Position numbers and translations under genes: made by a program
From: Takakia lepidozioides
Lineage: Eukaryota; Streptophyta; Takakiopsida; Takakiales; Takakiaceae
Length of the DNA: 64,000 nucleotides
NCBI GenBank assembly: GCA_030704615.1
Contig: CM060732.1
Span: 78,099,053-78,163,052, forward strand
Direction: 5' to 3'
Shown here: positions 14,117 to 27,700 of the stretch, piece by piece
Numbering within the stretch: the first letter of the stretch is position 1
Layout: the number at the start of each line of letters is the position of its first letter
The notes under the pieces: model-generated
The model's input: the letters and a program-made list of their open reading frames with translations, nothing else
Databases searched by the model: none
What the model was told of the DNA's origin: nothing

Positions 14117-14393
14117 TCACTCAACTACTCATGTAAGCACTCTATCAGTGTGTCGAATGCTTACACCCATACAGCACAATTGACCTCTCACCACACCTTG
14201 TTCATACCTTCGATGAAGTGGAACAGCGGCGTCGGATAGAAGCAGACGAACCCAAATACAGAAACTGTGGCCTTCTCTCTCCCCCCTTGAACCTTCGCAA
14301 ATTTCCACAGATTACCTCAAACAGTCTGCTCATGCATACCTCACTCACCTGGTTTCCCACACACTCTCCTCTCTTCGCTGAAGACGACAGTGA

Positions 14394-14467
14394 AAACCCT
14401 AAACCCAGGGCCCTTCCAAGAACTCAAAGAACACTCGAGTGTAGGAATAGCGTTAGGGTTAGGGTTA
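14394..14467. promoter_or_regulatory. telobox elements in the DIM1A/BSH intergenic region
   Basis: AAACCCTAAACCC lies at 14394-14406 and the complementary form TTAGGGTTAGGGTTA at 14453-14467, inside the 619 bp between the two start codons. Telo-boxes are known promoter elements of plant ribosome-biogenesis and translation genes, which fits DIM1A. The longer tract could also be read as a short interstitial telomere repeat. Confidence 0.65.
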
Positions 14468-14600
14468 TCACAGTTACGTTTTTGTGTGTGTCTTGATGCG
14501 TTCATGAGGTCAAATCGGAAAGATGGGTGTGTCAGTAGATTCCCTCATCTAGGTTCGTGCTAGGGGGTCATCCTGCTATGGTGGTCGCGGTCTCCTGAGG

Positions 14601-17600
14601 ATGTTGGGAGGAGGAACTCAAAAACTAAGGGTCAGAGGAGCCGTGGCGAGCGCGGCCAAGTCCTTTGTCTCATTTCGTATGTGAGTTACAAGCCTTGACA
14701 GTCATCAACATACTTTGCAGTGGATCTCTCTCTCTCTCTCTCTCTGCTTTTCTCAGTTCCAGAGACTCGAGAAGGTGCTGAAACATGTAGCATCCTCGGG
14801 CCTGAAAGCTGGGGATGAGTACTCGGATAAGAATTTATACCTCAGAAAACGTTATTCAGAGAAAATTTGAAGGGTGCAAAACGCCCACTGCTGAGCACCG
14901 ACATCTACAGGTTGTCCACCTTCCTACTCTCCCCCTCCCTCTGCACCTTTGAGGTGGGTTTGTGGTGATAGGGTTAATCCACGCAACTGCCGTTATGTAG
15001 ACCATGTGTCTCTCTTTCAAGCGTATGCATCACCTTCAGAATGTGTTTGGTTTTTGGCATTGCAGGCCGACAGCAGATAACTTAGTACCCATTCGGTTAG
15101 ACTTGGACCTGGAAGGTCGGAAACTGAAGGATGCATTTACATGGAATCCAGAGGGTACGAGCTTTCCCTTCTTTCCCGAATGTGTCTCAAATTTATAAGT
15201 TGATTCGCTGAAGCGTAGTTGAAAATCACTCTCCAGTTCTTTCACGGAGGACATTAAAGACCTTTCCACTCGTTGGTTTCAGATCCAGATTCCGACGTTA
15301 TGCCATTTGCAAAGAGAATGGTGAAAGATTTGAACCTGCCAGCTGTATTCATGGCATATATTTCTCAGTCAATACAGGTATTTTGGTCCTTTTGTTCCTT
15401 CTCAATGGAGGGTTGTCTATAACAAAATTTTGTAATGGGATTACTGATATTCTCATACCAGGCCACATGCTGTTACATGCTTACTCTCTTTTCCCCTCTC
15501 TTTTGGCTTGCTGTGGTCATAATAATGCTCCTTTGTTTCTTTCTAAAGTCAGCACTGGGATTGTTGGGGCCACAGTCTCAGTTGACAGAGTTTCGATCAT
15601 ATGAAGGCCAGGACATGAGCACTGAGGAGAAAGTCCAGATAATAAAAGTACGTTCACTGGAAGTGTGAATGTTTTCTATTGAGATGAAATGCATATGGTA
15701 CGTCAATGGTACAGAGCACTAAGGAGAAAGTCCAAACGAGGTTCAGTGTACGGGACAATGACTAGCACTTGAGATGAAATGCACATATAAGTGTTAAAAG
15801 TACATACAGGTAAGGAATTGACTTGAGGGTGAATACTGGTTGGAATTGGCAGTTGGATCTCCGAGTCAATAAAACTCTTATTCATGACCAGTTCCTATGG
15901 GTACATCTCCAACCACCCTCCCTCTAGAAAGAGAAATGCTATGTGTAGTCTGCTTGCTCTCAAGCCTTGTACCCGCAGACCCTGTGCATGTTTTGGATGG
16001 ACAGGAAAAGAATTGTAGTGAAGAGGGACAAGAGGTTGCTCAATACAGTAGCTGAAAGGCTTTCCGGCATCTGGAATCTAACTCTAAAGGGTAATGCACT
16101 GCAAATTTTTAGATCAAGAGAATATGCCAGACTTGGTCTTCAAAGCTCCTCAAAGAGTGCTTTGGACAAGTTTTTCATGTTATTGTGAGGATCAGTGCTT
16201 TTGTGGCACATAGAGAGTGATCTTTTTCAAATTTCTTTTATTGAGTTATGCTGAAGATGTAAAGCTTAATCAATTTATTTTGCAGGATGTCAATGACTTT
16301 AAGAGTGACCCAGAGGGCTTTGCAAGGGGTCTTTGCAAGGACCTGGAACTTGATGATCCTGAAGTGGCGGTGAGAGCTTAATTGCCATCTTGTTTATCTC
16401 CAGCTAGGTTGCGATGTCTTTTTATCCTCTTTCTATGTAGAAAGCTTCATGGCTGCTGTGCCTAGCATTCTCTTTCTTTTCCTCCTCATCAATCATCCAA
16501 ACAATACTTCTGTCCCCTTTTCCTTAAAAAATTCTCTCTCAGAGCATTAGTAGCATGAGAAGGCTGTGCCCGCAAGGGGGATTGACAAGTTTCACTGTGT
16601 CTGTTGAATGAGCACGATTGTGTGTTTTATATCCGACTCTCAGCTTCCCTAGAAACAACGTCTTATGAGTACATTCTGAGCTTTCCTAGAATGTGTAATA
16701 TGCTGGAGAGTACATCCCACATAACTATCATGACTGTTTGCCACATCATCTGAGCAAGGGGGATGGAAGGAGGAATCACAAAGGAGATTGATAGGTCGAT
16801 CTCGATGGCTGGATGTGTTTGGCTCATTTGCAGCCTGCAGTAGCTGTGTCTATTCGAGAGCAGCTCTATGAGGTGAGGAATGACTGTCTTTTGGAGCTTT
16901 TTTGAAGATTCACGTCTTTGTTTGTCTTGGTGGTCAAGTAGGTCTTCGTGCCGCCCTAATTTTGTGAAGTTTGAGTGGGTTGTAAGATAGCGAAACAGAA
17001 CCTAGCAACAGGACGCGAGACCCGCATCAGCAAGAAAGTTCGTCGTGATAAGGGGGCTGTGGAGTACTTTCAGCCTAGGTTCTCTCTCTCTCTCTCTCTC
17101 TCTCTTTTGTTTCTGGTGTTCGTTTCTCAGTTGCTCTTTAGCCCCTCCCTCCTTGTGATGAAGTTCTGAAACACAGATTAGGAACTTCTCTTGCTGCTTG
17201 TGTATTCTGAATGCATCGTCTGTGTCTTGCGTGTTAACAGTGCGCAGGCAACAACAGCTCTTAATTTGATGAAGCGTCCCAACAGTAAAACCAGCATCGT
17301 AAGGTTCGTTTTATCTGATGTGTTCATATTCGACTCATTACAGTTATGTGTTTGGAGATCTCACAGGGATTTACTTGTAGCAGATTGTATGATGCCCTTC
17401 TGCCCCCCCTTTCTCCTAAAACCACACAAAGAAGGGAAGAATGAACTTATCACTTCTTACATCCATGGGAGGCCCAAAGGGCCCAAGGGACACAAGAAGA
17501 ACGACATAGCAACAAATCACAAATCAAATACATCATAGAACCAAGGAAACAATGAACTCCTAAACCTTCAAGCTTTACACTTGGAGAAATGCATTAAAAA

Positions 17601-18421
17601 GGAAAGCTGCATGCACGTGGGGTCTCCATATCTAAAGGTGTCTGCCAGGGATGGAGGATCTAGAGACGACGATGTTGTTTGCAGTAGCCATCAACCCTGT
17701 GCCCAGTTTGGGCTGAACAAGAGTGAACAGACTACCTTTGTGAGGGGCTCATGCCAGTAGTGGGACTTTCATGATGTAAACAATTTGGATGGGCTTTCCA
17801 GATTTCCTCTAGAAATCCCTTCACACAAGCATCCATCTGCTGTGTGTGATCTGCCCAGCAGTTAAGACCCCAACAGGGCCAGGGCTTGAGGCTTAGACTC
17901 AAGATTTTTACAGTTGGTGAACAGAGGTGCAGGACTATGTTCTTGATGGTCCTGAAGAGAGTTGCGCTCTAACGAGAATACCCCAGACATTGTATCAGAA
18001 AATCGGTAGTCTTCAGGCCGCCCATATTGACAATCTCTCTCTCCTTCCTGCATGTGTTTATTGTTCAAAGGTAGACTCCCTGCTCTGAGTTTGTATTTGA
18101 GTCTAGTAGCAAGAGTAGGTGGGCCCTTCAGATCATCCTTAAGGTACCCATGTGACAGACTGGAAACAAGTCCAGGGAAGTTTTATGGAGGAGCAAGAGA
18201 GAGGGAGAGAGGGAGAGTCAATACACTTAATTCCCTAGGCTTCTGGCCATACTTGCAAGTGTGGAGAGAAAAGTTGATGGGATGATGTTGGTGCTCCATG
18301 TAGGCGGAGGAATGAATGGGATATGTTTGAGCCTGTTGTTGAGATTTTGACTGACAAGGAAGCGGAAGCTCTCCATGCAAGAGAAGAGAGGAATTCCCGG
18401 TATATTCCTCCTCCTCGCTAG
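14601..18421 (+). CDS. BSH: BSH/SNF5 (SMARCB1) subunit of SWI/SNF chromatin remodelling complex
   Basis: SNF5/BSH is a core subunit of SWI/SNF complexes in the nucleus. Ten exons with matching phases were read: 14601-14680, 15066-15154, 15283-15377, 15576-15647, 15853-15900, 16286-16369, 16834-16872, 16987-17078, 17241-17303 and 18304-18421, giving 259 residues. The first SNF5 repeat holds PTADNLVPIRLDLDLEG, DAFTWNPE, FAKRMVKDLNLP and ISQSIQSQLTEFRSYEGQDM. The second holds LDLRVNKTLIHDQFLW, DVNDFKSDPEGFARGLCKDL and PAVAVSIREQLYE. After these come GAVEYFQPR and the C-terminal EPVVEILTDKEAEALHAREE. Length is close to Arabidopsis BSH (240). The protein ends YIPPPR. A short intron-start (TC)n tract follows exon 8. 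The ATG at 14601 gives MLGGGTQKLRVRG, which differs from flowering-plant N termini but leads cleanly into the conserved SFRMPTADN. Confidence 0.95.
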
Positions 18422-20164
18422 AGAGGGGGTGATTTAGTTAGGTGCAGGACATTTTTGTTTGCCACAACCAAGCAGGTCGGGAAATCTACCTTTGGAAATG
18501 GTCCTCAGATAATGGTACTAATGACTTTGTGGTTCATCATTAGGACGGCTTTGCTGGCCATGAAGCCAGTGGGTACTGGATACAAACTGGGGAGTGGTCT
18601 ACGAACACCTGTTTTTGGTGTGGATCACCTGGAATCTTATGAGGTGTTGTGTTGGGATGGCAGCCTAAAGAAGCGGCAAGAGGAGAAGGATGATGCCTAT
18701 GCAAGCCGATATGTCCGAGTCTAATGTCTCCTGTTTTTAGTGAGCAGGCTTGTCCTCGTGTAAAATCAATGCTTCTACCAGATCCCAATCTGAACAAGTA
18801 GGGCCTTTCGATTCCTCTCGTGTAAGATATAAAGGGTACATGAAATCATGTCGTCTATGTGTTAATCGATGCAAGTTGAATAGTTGACTGGTGGACCAAA
18901 GAGATTCTCTTCCTGCCATCTTTCAGTAATGCAGACAATGTGAAAGATGTCTTTGTTTACATGTGCAGAGGGATTTTCCACCCTCAGTTCTTATTATGCC
19001 ACCATCAAATCCTACCCTTATACTTCTTTCGAGGCCGGATGTCCTTCCACCTGCAGCCTCATCACAAGGAGTAGTTCTGTCAGTAGCTGCACAGGGAAAG
19101 GAGCACAACTATTGGGAACGTCACCCCATCGACACATTCATCCTTTTGGTGTCAAGATCTTCGGTTGTTTGCATCATGAGTTCAACGACTTCCTTCGTAC
19201 TTGTGCCCATCGTGCAGCGGAAAACAAAAGCGTCAGAAGCCCAAACTTCTTTTTTCTTATAGCTTTCTTTAGGCAACTCTATTTTACGATCGGCGGAGGT
19301 TGTGGGGGTGGCTTCACCTCGCCTCCCGGCACTTTTTGACCCATCCTCTTTCCCGACCTTGTTGTCTGACCTTCTTCAGGCTGTAGGTGATACTTGAATA
19401 GTTTGATTTCTTTTTGTCAATATATCTAGCTCTATGAGATTTTGTTATTTTGTTCTTACTAAGTACCTAGGGGGCTCTGCACTAGGAGGGCCCCAAAAAA
19501 AACGCAAACATCGGTACACCATGCCATAATAAATTAATAGCAGCAAAGCAAATGATGAATAAATAAGCCCCCCAAAAGAGATGCCCCCCTTAATTATAGT
19601 GAGAGGAGATTTAAACTTTCAAAGTCACAGGCTTGCCAGAAGTTGAATCAATGCACTGTGGCAACTTGATATAGTTTACTTAAAGTTCAGGGACAAGCAC
19701 ACACATCCACCAAAGCAAAACCCAATTTCATCACATCAATATGCAGGCTGCACTATTGTGTTTGTTCTGCATGGAGGGGCCCCCTCTGTGGAAAAAATCA
19801 GTGATTGCCACAACTTATTTGGAGCAACTTTCTGATTCAAATCCGAGAGGAGTAGAGTCAAGGGTTGTGCGATTTATAATTCCCCTGTGAAACCAACCAT
19901 ATGTAGAGTGGTCTTATTGGGTCACAAAATAGAGGTGTCCAGATGGATACTTCAGAGCTATGTGCAGTGCTTGTACAAAATTGCACTGTGGACAGTAACT
20001 GCTCTAGAAATTAATCTTACTGATTCTACAAGAAAGTAAAAGAAAATCTTGTCTAGACTTTTGCACCTAAGCTTAAACTAAGCCTTCCGCTAACCAAGAC
20101 CCTGGACCCAATTCCGTGAAAGAAAAGTGGATAATTATGACGTGGCCACGTGTGTTGCTTCATG
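18422..20164. other. intergenic region with no supported gene
   Basis: Between BSH (plus) and the F-box gene (minus) the frames are short and show no family resemblance. The first few hundred bases probably include the BSH 3' UTR. No tRNA or array is visible. Confidence 0.4.
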
Positions 20165-21199
20165 TCATACATCAAAAACGATACCTGTGTTGGACAAGAC
20201 TATGAGATTGTCATTGCTCACCACCTTAAACTCGTACTGGGTACCCAATCTCAAGACTATAATCTTAGTTCTTGCAATCTCCAGCCACTCTGCACTCGTT
20301 GTAGAATCTTTCAACTCCCACACACAGATTACCATGGATGTGATAAACAGATCATGATGACATTCAGGAACCCCAACCATTAATAGGCGCCCACCACTCT
20401 CTAGAAGGGATGGACCATCTCCATTGCAATCACATACAGCAAAGTGAGGCATCTGTGCAGAAACTTTAGTCCACACACCCGTGCCAATGTCACAAGCCAT
20501 CAAAATGTAGCCTTTCTCTGGTGTATAAAATAGAGCAAAGAGAGTAGGGCCACATATCACACTTCTTTTACAATACGCATCACCTTCTGTGGGCATCTTT
20601 CCAGTTTCGGTCCAACTCTCGCAAACTGAGTCGTAGATGTCTGTTCTCCAACTGTAAGTCCTGTCGTGGCACCAATATGATATGGCAAGGACCTTGTAGG
20701 TGTTGCTGCATCTATCCACAATCATATTCAGCATGTTCACATTGAGGAAACGTGTTTTATTGTCGTGCGGCAGGGCAGGCAATTGTCTGGAACTGTTCAA
20801 TAGAGGATTGCACACAATCCGTAAACCTTCGTCCTCGGCACAAAACAAGCCTCCATTTGCAGCACAAACTTTGTAAAATGATCGGAATTCCTTGGGGAAT
20901 TTGAGGCCGATCTCGTGCCACCGTCGAGTTGTGGGGGCAAACAACATGCAAATATCTTTGCTTTTATGACTGTTAAAAAGCAAGTAGGGTTCTTCGTAAA
21001 GAGGGAGGTGCTGACAGAGTTCTTGGAAACAAGCAGTAGATGGGAGGGAGTTCCACAACTTGCAAACCGACTTAAAGCGGGCAAGACTTCGATATGGCAA
21101 ACAGGCCAACACTACCATCACTAACTCCAAAGGGAGCCTGCACCAAGTCTCCTCCTCCGTGTTGCCCCCAGGTCGATTCGGTGACAAAACCTCTCCCAT
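20165..21199 (-). CDS. F-box protein (344 aa), probable SCF substrate receptor
   Basis: F-box proteins recruit substrates to SCF ubiquitin ligases through SKP1. A single ATG-initiated frame of 344 residues begins MGEVLSPNRPGGNTEEETWC. Residues about 18-60 form an F-box: WCRLPLELVMVVLACLPYRS followed by LARFKSVCKLWNSL. The rest has the alternating beta-rich pattern of plant F-box C-terminal beta-propeller domains, with DIYDSVCESWTETGKMP and GYILMACDIGTGVWTKVS as repeat-like segments, but clear Kelch double-glycine signatures are not obvious. It ends NTGIVFDV. A GT within ACAGGTATCG near the end could be a donor for a further exon, so the true C terminus is not certain. The substrate cannot be inferred. 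Confidence 0.85.
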   Translation of the reverse strand: MGEVLSPNRPGGNTEEETWCRLPLELVMVVLACLPYRSLARFKSVCKLWNSLPSTACFQELCQHLPLYEEPYLLFNSHKSKDICMLFAPTTRRWHEIGLKFPKEFRSFYKVCAANGGLFCAEDEGLRIVCNPLLNSSRQLPALPHDNKTRFLNVNMLNMIVDRCSNTYKVLAISYWCHDRTYSWRTDIYDSVCESWTETGKMPTEGDAYCKRSVICGPTLFALFYTPEKGYILMACDIGTGVWTKVSAQMPHFAVCDCNGDGPSLLESGGRLLMVGVPECHHDLFITSMVICVWELKDSTTSAEWLEIARTKIIVLRLGTQYEFKVVSNDNLIVLSNTGIVFDV

Positions 21200-22539
21200 A
21201 GTCCTCTTGTGATTCTGACCTTAACCGAGCTATGTGGGGAAGAAAAGAAGGGAAAGAAAGACAGAGTCTTGGGCCTCTGAGATTTATACCCATGAGCCAG
21301 ACGTTGGTATCATTTCTGTGCTATCAAAAGCCTTCGCTCTTGCTTTTGCTATTCTGTACTGCAACCTTCATTGCTAGCCATCCGATTTGCGGTCTGTACA
21401 TAGAAACCCTAAAATCCTTGGAAATCCATCCGTGTGCGAGAAAACGGGAGGGCAAGAGCGGGCACAAGCATGAACGTAGGGTTCAGAAAAAGAATCCAGT
21501 GATTTCCTAAATTTGTCCCATGAAATCAGTGGACTCTGTCCCTGAACCCCGCACAGATTTTGCGATGCAGGATGTGCTCGATATGCAGAACTCATGTGAC
21601 ATTGGCAAGCTCCAGGGCTTGTGAAGGTGGTGGAAGTTGTTTGTGTCATGATTGTGGTTGCAGGTTGATTGGATTTTATCGTGCAAGTATTGCATAGGAC
21701 ATTTTTAAGTTGTATAAAGTTGCAGTGATCCAACGCAAGTGTGCAACGTCAGAGGACTTCAGGAAAGTTAACAGACTTAGTGTGAGTCGCACGGGGATTT
21801 CTATAAAGGAGACTTACACTAGGGCCCCCGTTCCTTCCACCTGCACAACACCATACCACACTTTCAGTAATTAGAGCCAGAGAATTTCATTCCTGGCACC
21901 ATGTGATAGAGATCACCTCGCTCCTTCATACATAGAAAACATACACTTCACACAGATTCACAAAGCCACTTGACTTTGTAATCTTAGGGTTCCACATGCT
22001 ATATAAATGGCACCGCTTCCACATTCCGAAGGCATACAGCCGTGCTCCCAAGTAATTATGCAGCTTGTTCATTACGTTGCAAGTACATCAAAGCGAGCAA
22101 AGCTGACGGTACCTCCTCAGCTGTGGCATCAAATAGAGCAACATAGGTGCTGCACTCTTTGATTAATCCGCTTATGCGATGGCATCTTTGCTCAAGGTCC
22201 TCTGTGTGCACTATCCCTCTTTGAATTCAACTTTCTAAGCTTCAATTCAGTTACAGCGAAAAAAGAGTGCACACAGATCAATCACAATACATATTGTGAT
22301 GGAGACCACTACTGCAGTTGAAGATGGAAGGGGTTAGGCAATACGATTTTATTTTTTTTGTTCTATATATATGGTGCCCTTAGTTGTATTAGTAATTATC
22401 TGAACCAGTTTTTTCGGGGCTTATCCTTTACCCATTGGGCATGTTTTTATACATAACATCTTTGAATTTTTATTTTCCCCCCTTATCAATATAACTTCAA
22501 CTATGTGTTGTGAGATAGTACCTGAAAACTTAAGTTAGT
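21200..22539. other. intergenic region upstream of the F-box gene
   Basis: No supported gene. The sequence becomes AT-rich toward the LINE. A TATA-like CTATATAAATGG occurs near 22000 without an identifiable downstream gene. Confidence 0.35.
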
Positions 22540-23082
22540 TTGAGCTTTAAAAAAGTAAACAAGTATACAGAGAGAAAAAATGAATTGGGGGAAGGATGTA
22601 GGAGGTTGGGCTCCGCATTTTGCGGTGAGAGGAACAAGGACTTAGCCGTTTCAAGGCTAGGCCTTCTTCTGTCTTCTCTCAGACTGCGATCCTTCCCTTC
22701 ATCCCCTCTAAGGTTCTTCCTACACTTCTCCATCGCCCTCCGCCTTCTGGGCAATCTCATCGGGCTTTCTTCATCGACCTCTTAAAATAGAAAGAAGAGG
22801 TCATGGCTAGGCCTGCTTCCGGATGATTGCGTGCTCAGCATGCTGTTCCTTCTCTTGCTAGCCATTCATTCCTACCTCTGCCACCTCTTGATGCAGGCGC
22901 GCTCAGCAGGGTGTTCTCATCTCAAGCGCTCGACATTTGATGCACTTGCGGCGCTATTCATTCTTCTCTGCAACTAAGATTAATGCCTACGGCAGAGTTT
23001 CGCGCCACTGTCTCTGGATGGGCCCTCGGATGTAACTGTCTGGCACCTTACCTGCATTGCTTCTCTCTCTTTTTCTCTCCTC

Positions 23083-24659
23083 TTGGCTCTCCTGTCTGTT
23101 TCGGCATTTTCGCAGCTTGGAAGGGTTACAATAGTGCTGCTGCTCCTTCTTCTGTGGTGCCGTTCTCTCCGAACCCAAGTATCTATGGCTTACATTCAGG
23201 CTGCTGCCCAGGGATTTGGCCCTAGGAGGGATAACAGGAGACATGAAAGGGGCAGGCACCCAGGGAAAAGACCTGCGCCCGGGCCAGGCCTGCTCGGAGT
23301 GGGCCCAAGGCCTCATTTTTCCCCGCCTAGACCGCCAACCCAATGGAGCGAGGCGGCGGCCCCCGTCGATGAATCTCAACCCATTCTGCAGTTGAACATG
23401 GGCATCATAAAAGAGCAATCGCAGATGATGTCTGAGCAAGGGATTCTTCTCTACTTCCCTGGAAGAGTGCGAGACAGAGCCTTTGTAAGGAAATGGGCTT
23501 ATGAAAACCTGGGAGCGGGAGGAGGCCTTATCTCGCATTTTTGTGTGGCCCTGGGTAGAAGGTTTTCTCTCTAATGTTCAGCTCTCACAATCAGGTGGAG
23601 AAAGCCTTGAGTTTCAACGTCTCCCCATCTCCTCGCCGGGTGGAAGTCAGAGTCTGACCGCCTTCTGCCTCCAGCTCAGGTCTTTCGCGGGCGTGGAATT
23701 ACAGGACGCTTCACACCTTCTGGGAGGACAGTCGGTGGCCATTAAAATCTCCCCAATCATTTTTGGGTTCCCTGAAGGATCCCCGTCCATTTTGCTCTCA
23801 GGAATAAACAAAATTGCCTCAACATGGATCACAAAGAAGGATGCTCTCTCAGTGACCCCGGGGATGGAGCTTGAGCTAATTCTTAGCAAGATTTGCGAGA
23901 TATTTGCTTCCTCTCTTCCATTGTTTGATCTTTCATCTGACTCTGCTGTTTATTTTGGCTCAAGGATCCACCAATCAGATTCCAATAAGAAATTGTTTTT
24001 CGTGCAAGTTCTTCCTCTTCTAAGGTTCTCTGATGTGTCCAACTTGCAGCCAGGAGAGGTGGCACAAAAGTGGTTATATGGAAGCTCGGTTCCTCCGGAG
24101 CTCGGAAGTGCATCAGGCAGGCCCTTTATGGAGGCAACCTATGAAGCGGGCAGAGCCCTGGTAGAGGTTTTCCGCTCATCGTAGAAATACGCTCGCAATA
24201 GCGAAAAATCGGCCCCATCGGGATGCCTGGCTATAGACCCTATTCCATACTTCCTTCTGCTTGGCTCCCTTGGATCTTGCTATCCCGTCCCCCCCAGTGG
24301 TGAGCTCTGGCTTTCTTCTTATGCCTTTGTTTATTTTTCTAGAAGGCTGCTCTTCTTCCAAGGGTTGGGTTCTTTCTGCAGAGTCTGCCCCGGAGGTGAT
24401 TCTTCCAGCTCTTAAATTCCCCCGCTTCTGTACAGCACCTAGGGCTTTGGGATTCATCTCGCATTTTCTCAACATATCTTTGCAGTCGCTCTTTAAAAGC
24501 TCTTCAATTAAAGTTGTAGCCAACCCCTCGTCCGACCCAGGAGCGGAGACAGTGAAAGTCACGATCTGGTTTGTGGGTTCTCCGGAAGTCCCCCCCCCCC
24601 CCCCCGGGCTTTGCTTGGATACCTTCGAAGCTCTCCCCAAATCCAGGTTTACAGTTTGA
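23083..24659 (+). pseudogene. LINE ORF1 remnant
   Basis: Three overlapping plus-strand frames (23083-23574, 23501-24184, 24261-24659) together cover the position of ORF1, the nucleic-acid-binding protein of L1-type elements. The early part is rich in Arg, Pro and Gly. No CCHC knuckle survives. A run of about 15 C residues at 24591-24606 precedes the ORF2 start region. Assignment rests mainly on position ahead of ORF2. Confidence 0.55.
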
Positions 24660-24719
24660 GGTCACCCATCTTCAGCCATCAAATCATGACAAGCTCACGG
24701 GCTTCAAAGTGCTTCTTAC

Positions 24720-27700
24720 ATGAGCTGGGACCTGCATTCTTGGAATATTAGGGGTATCGGATCAGAGGCATCCGTCCCCAAGGAGCTAGGATTAGGCAAT
24801 GGGCCTCGATTTATCTCTCTTCTAATTCTATCATTTTCCTTCAGGAGCATAAGTTGGATGCAAGGAAGATTGCATCGCTTGGGCCATCAATTTGGCCGGC
24901 AGCCTCGTCTTGGTGGAATCCCACCGTGATAGACTCCAGATGGGGCACGGCCATATTGATTGCCCCGTCCTTATTGTCTAAATTTATCAAGGTGGAGTCT
25001 TGGATTTTAGGTAGAGTGCAATGTGCCTTCACCTCTCAAGATTCTATATTTCCTTCTACAACCTTTATAAATATTTACGCTCCTAATTCTACCTCTGACC
25101 GCTCCCAGTTATGGTTAGACATCCATGCTAGGATATTAAGCAACTTCCAGGTGACCAACTGGATTTTGGTTGGTGATTTCAACATGGTGGAACAAATGGT
25201 GGACAGGCTGGGCTCCTCTGCGCAATCGCTTTCTCCGGAAGAGCAGTCAGCCTGGGACAGGCTTACCTTTTCAGTAGGTCTCTCAGACAGCTTCATCCCT
25301 ACCAGATCCTCTCTCAGATTCACATGGAGTAACAATAGAGCCCCCCCGGACTTGTCTATGGTCAGATTGGATAGGTCTTACTGCTCTCCGCTGGTTGCCT
25401 CTTGGATTAAAGAGGGTCCACTCATATTGCCAGATTTTGACCATGCTCTCTTGTTCCTAAAGCTTACTCCCCCAAGGACCCATCAAAGGGGAAGAGGTTT
25501 CTTTAAACTGAATCCGAGTCTCCTTCGATCCCCAGAAGTGATTCAGCAACTTGCTGCAGTATGGAAAGATGCGGGTAACCAATTCACTTCTCCATCCGTT
25601 AGATTTCTTCATAAGTTGGCTGGCACAATGAAGGTAGCTCAATCTTTGGCCAGGCAAGCAGCCATGGATAGGGATCGTAAGGAAAAGGCCCTTATCAAAA
25701 CCATCTCTCACTGTCAATGGCTGATATAGTCTAAGTTGGTGGGGCCCTTGACCCATCAATCTCTCGCTACGGCAAAACGAGACTTGGCAGAGCTGCGTGC
25801 AATCAAAGAAGACAATATCTGTAGGAAAGCTAGTATAAATTGGTCTCTAAAAGGTGAAAAAATGTCGGCCTATTTTTTCCATAAATCTAGGCAGCGTCAG
25901 GCTTCTACATCTATTTCCTCATTACGAGATCAATCCAACGAGCTTCATGTTAATCCAAAGGCAATGGCTGGGGTGGCAGCACAGTATTTCTCAAATCTCT
26001 TTGCTCGTCCTCCAGCCTCTGAACTCCCTCATCAGCAGATGTGCTGTTCTGGATTTTGTCCCCTCTATCCTCACTCACCAGGACAATGCCAAGCTTAATG
26101 ATCCCTTCTCAGAAATGGAGCTCATGCTAGCCTTAGAAAATCTGGCTTCTCTCAAATCCCCGGGTTTGGACGGCCTTCCGGTTGAATTCTTCAAACACCT
26201 CTGGTCTACAGTCTCGAAAGATTTCCTTCTTATGGCTAATGGCAAGCTGGCCAAGGGCATTATGCCTTCCCAGCTATCTCAAAGGGTAATTGCTTTGATT
26301 TTCAAAAAAAAAAATCGTGACTTGATTACCAACTACAGGCCCATTACGTTGCTTAATTCTTCTTACAAGATCATAGCCAAGGCTCTCGCCATGAGGCTTC
26401 AGCCCTTTTTGCCCAGGCTGGTTCGCAGATTGGGGTTATGCAAAATAGAACGATCCTAGACAATGTTCTTCTGGCGATTGAAGCTCTTCATTTGGCCCAC
26501 ATTTCGGACCGGCCTCTAGCAGTTCTAATGTTGGATTTTGAAAAGCCTTCGACAACATTGATTGGGCTCTTCTCCTAGGGGTCATTTAGAAGCTAGGATT
26601 CGAAGGGAATTTCGTGTCCTGGATAAAAATCCTTCTCTACTCGGCCTCTAGTAAAGTTCAAGTCAATGGAGTTCTATCCAAATCATTTCAATTACACAGG
26701 TCAGTAAGGCAGGGGTGCCCTCTATCCCCCTTCCTCTTTCTCATCGCAGCGGATGCCCTCGGTCACTTGCTTGCTGCCAACACCTCCTTGCAATGGTTAA
26801 AAATCCCAAGATCTTTACCCTCTCATGCCTCTGTCAAGAACTCCTTATACGCTGACGACACTGTCTTATTTATTGACAACTCTACGCAAGCGAACGTCTC
26901 AGCCATCCTTCTGGCTCTAAAGACCTTCTGCCTTGCATCAGGGTTACGGATAAATTGGTCCAAGACAGTAGCTATTCTCTCCAAGCTTTCCATCCAGGCG
27001 GGGGCATCGCATATCGCGCCTTGGGGGGAGGATCTGGGTCTTCGTTGGCTTCAAGATGGAGAAGCCCATAATCTTTTGGGGCACCTAGTGGGTCATGATC
27101 TCACAGATCTGCAGAGATGCGAGGCGGTTCTGGCCAAAATCAAGACGAAAATGGGCCATTGGTGCTCCATTCATTTGTCTATAGCTGGGTGGGCTTTGGT
27201 GGCTAACCAGGTAATCCAATCCTCCTCATGGTTTTCCTCGGCTGTCTGGTCCCCTGGCTCAAAGATTATCTCGCAGATTAAATCCATGACTCGCAACTTC
27301 ATATGGGGGGCCCCGGGCCCGGCTATGCCAAACAGAAGAAGCTTAGTGAGCTGGGCCCAGATCTCTCAAAAGAAATAAAACGGGGGCTTGGGGGTTCTGG
27401 ACTCTCAATCTCATATCCTTGCCTTATTGGCTAAATGGGTGCCTAGGGTTTTGACTCATCTTTCATCTCCGTGGAGCCTTGTTGTAAGATGTCATATTCT
27501 GGACTCGGGGCTTCTAGCGGCTTACTGGCCAAAGTCTTTGAGATGGATAACCCAGGGTAACCGTTCCTCCCGTGCCTTCTTCAAAGGCGTGGCAGTCAAT
27601 CTGGGCTACCTGGATTAAAATGAGGCCCAATCTTTACCAGTCCACCCCTAAGACAAGGGAAGAAGCCATGAGGCAGCCTCTTTTTGGAAATCTCAATGCT

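Noticed and set aside
14453-14467. Interstitial telomere marking an old chromosome end or fusion
   Set aside because: Only about two units, located in a promoter beside a second telobox and an rRNA-processing gene. The promoter-element reading is simpler.
18455-19339. Plus-strand frames of 85-130 codons downstream of BSH
   Set aside because: No conserved motif, overlapping frames on both strands, and a position in the BSH 3' flank. No evidence for a gene.
24176-24640. 154-codon minus-strand frame within the LINE
   Set aside because: It is antisense to the ORF1 region, partly formed by the poly-C run, and has no family match.
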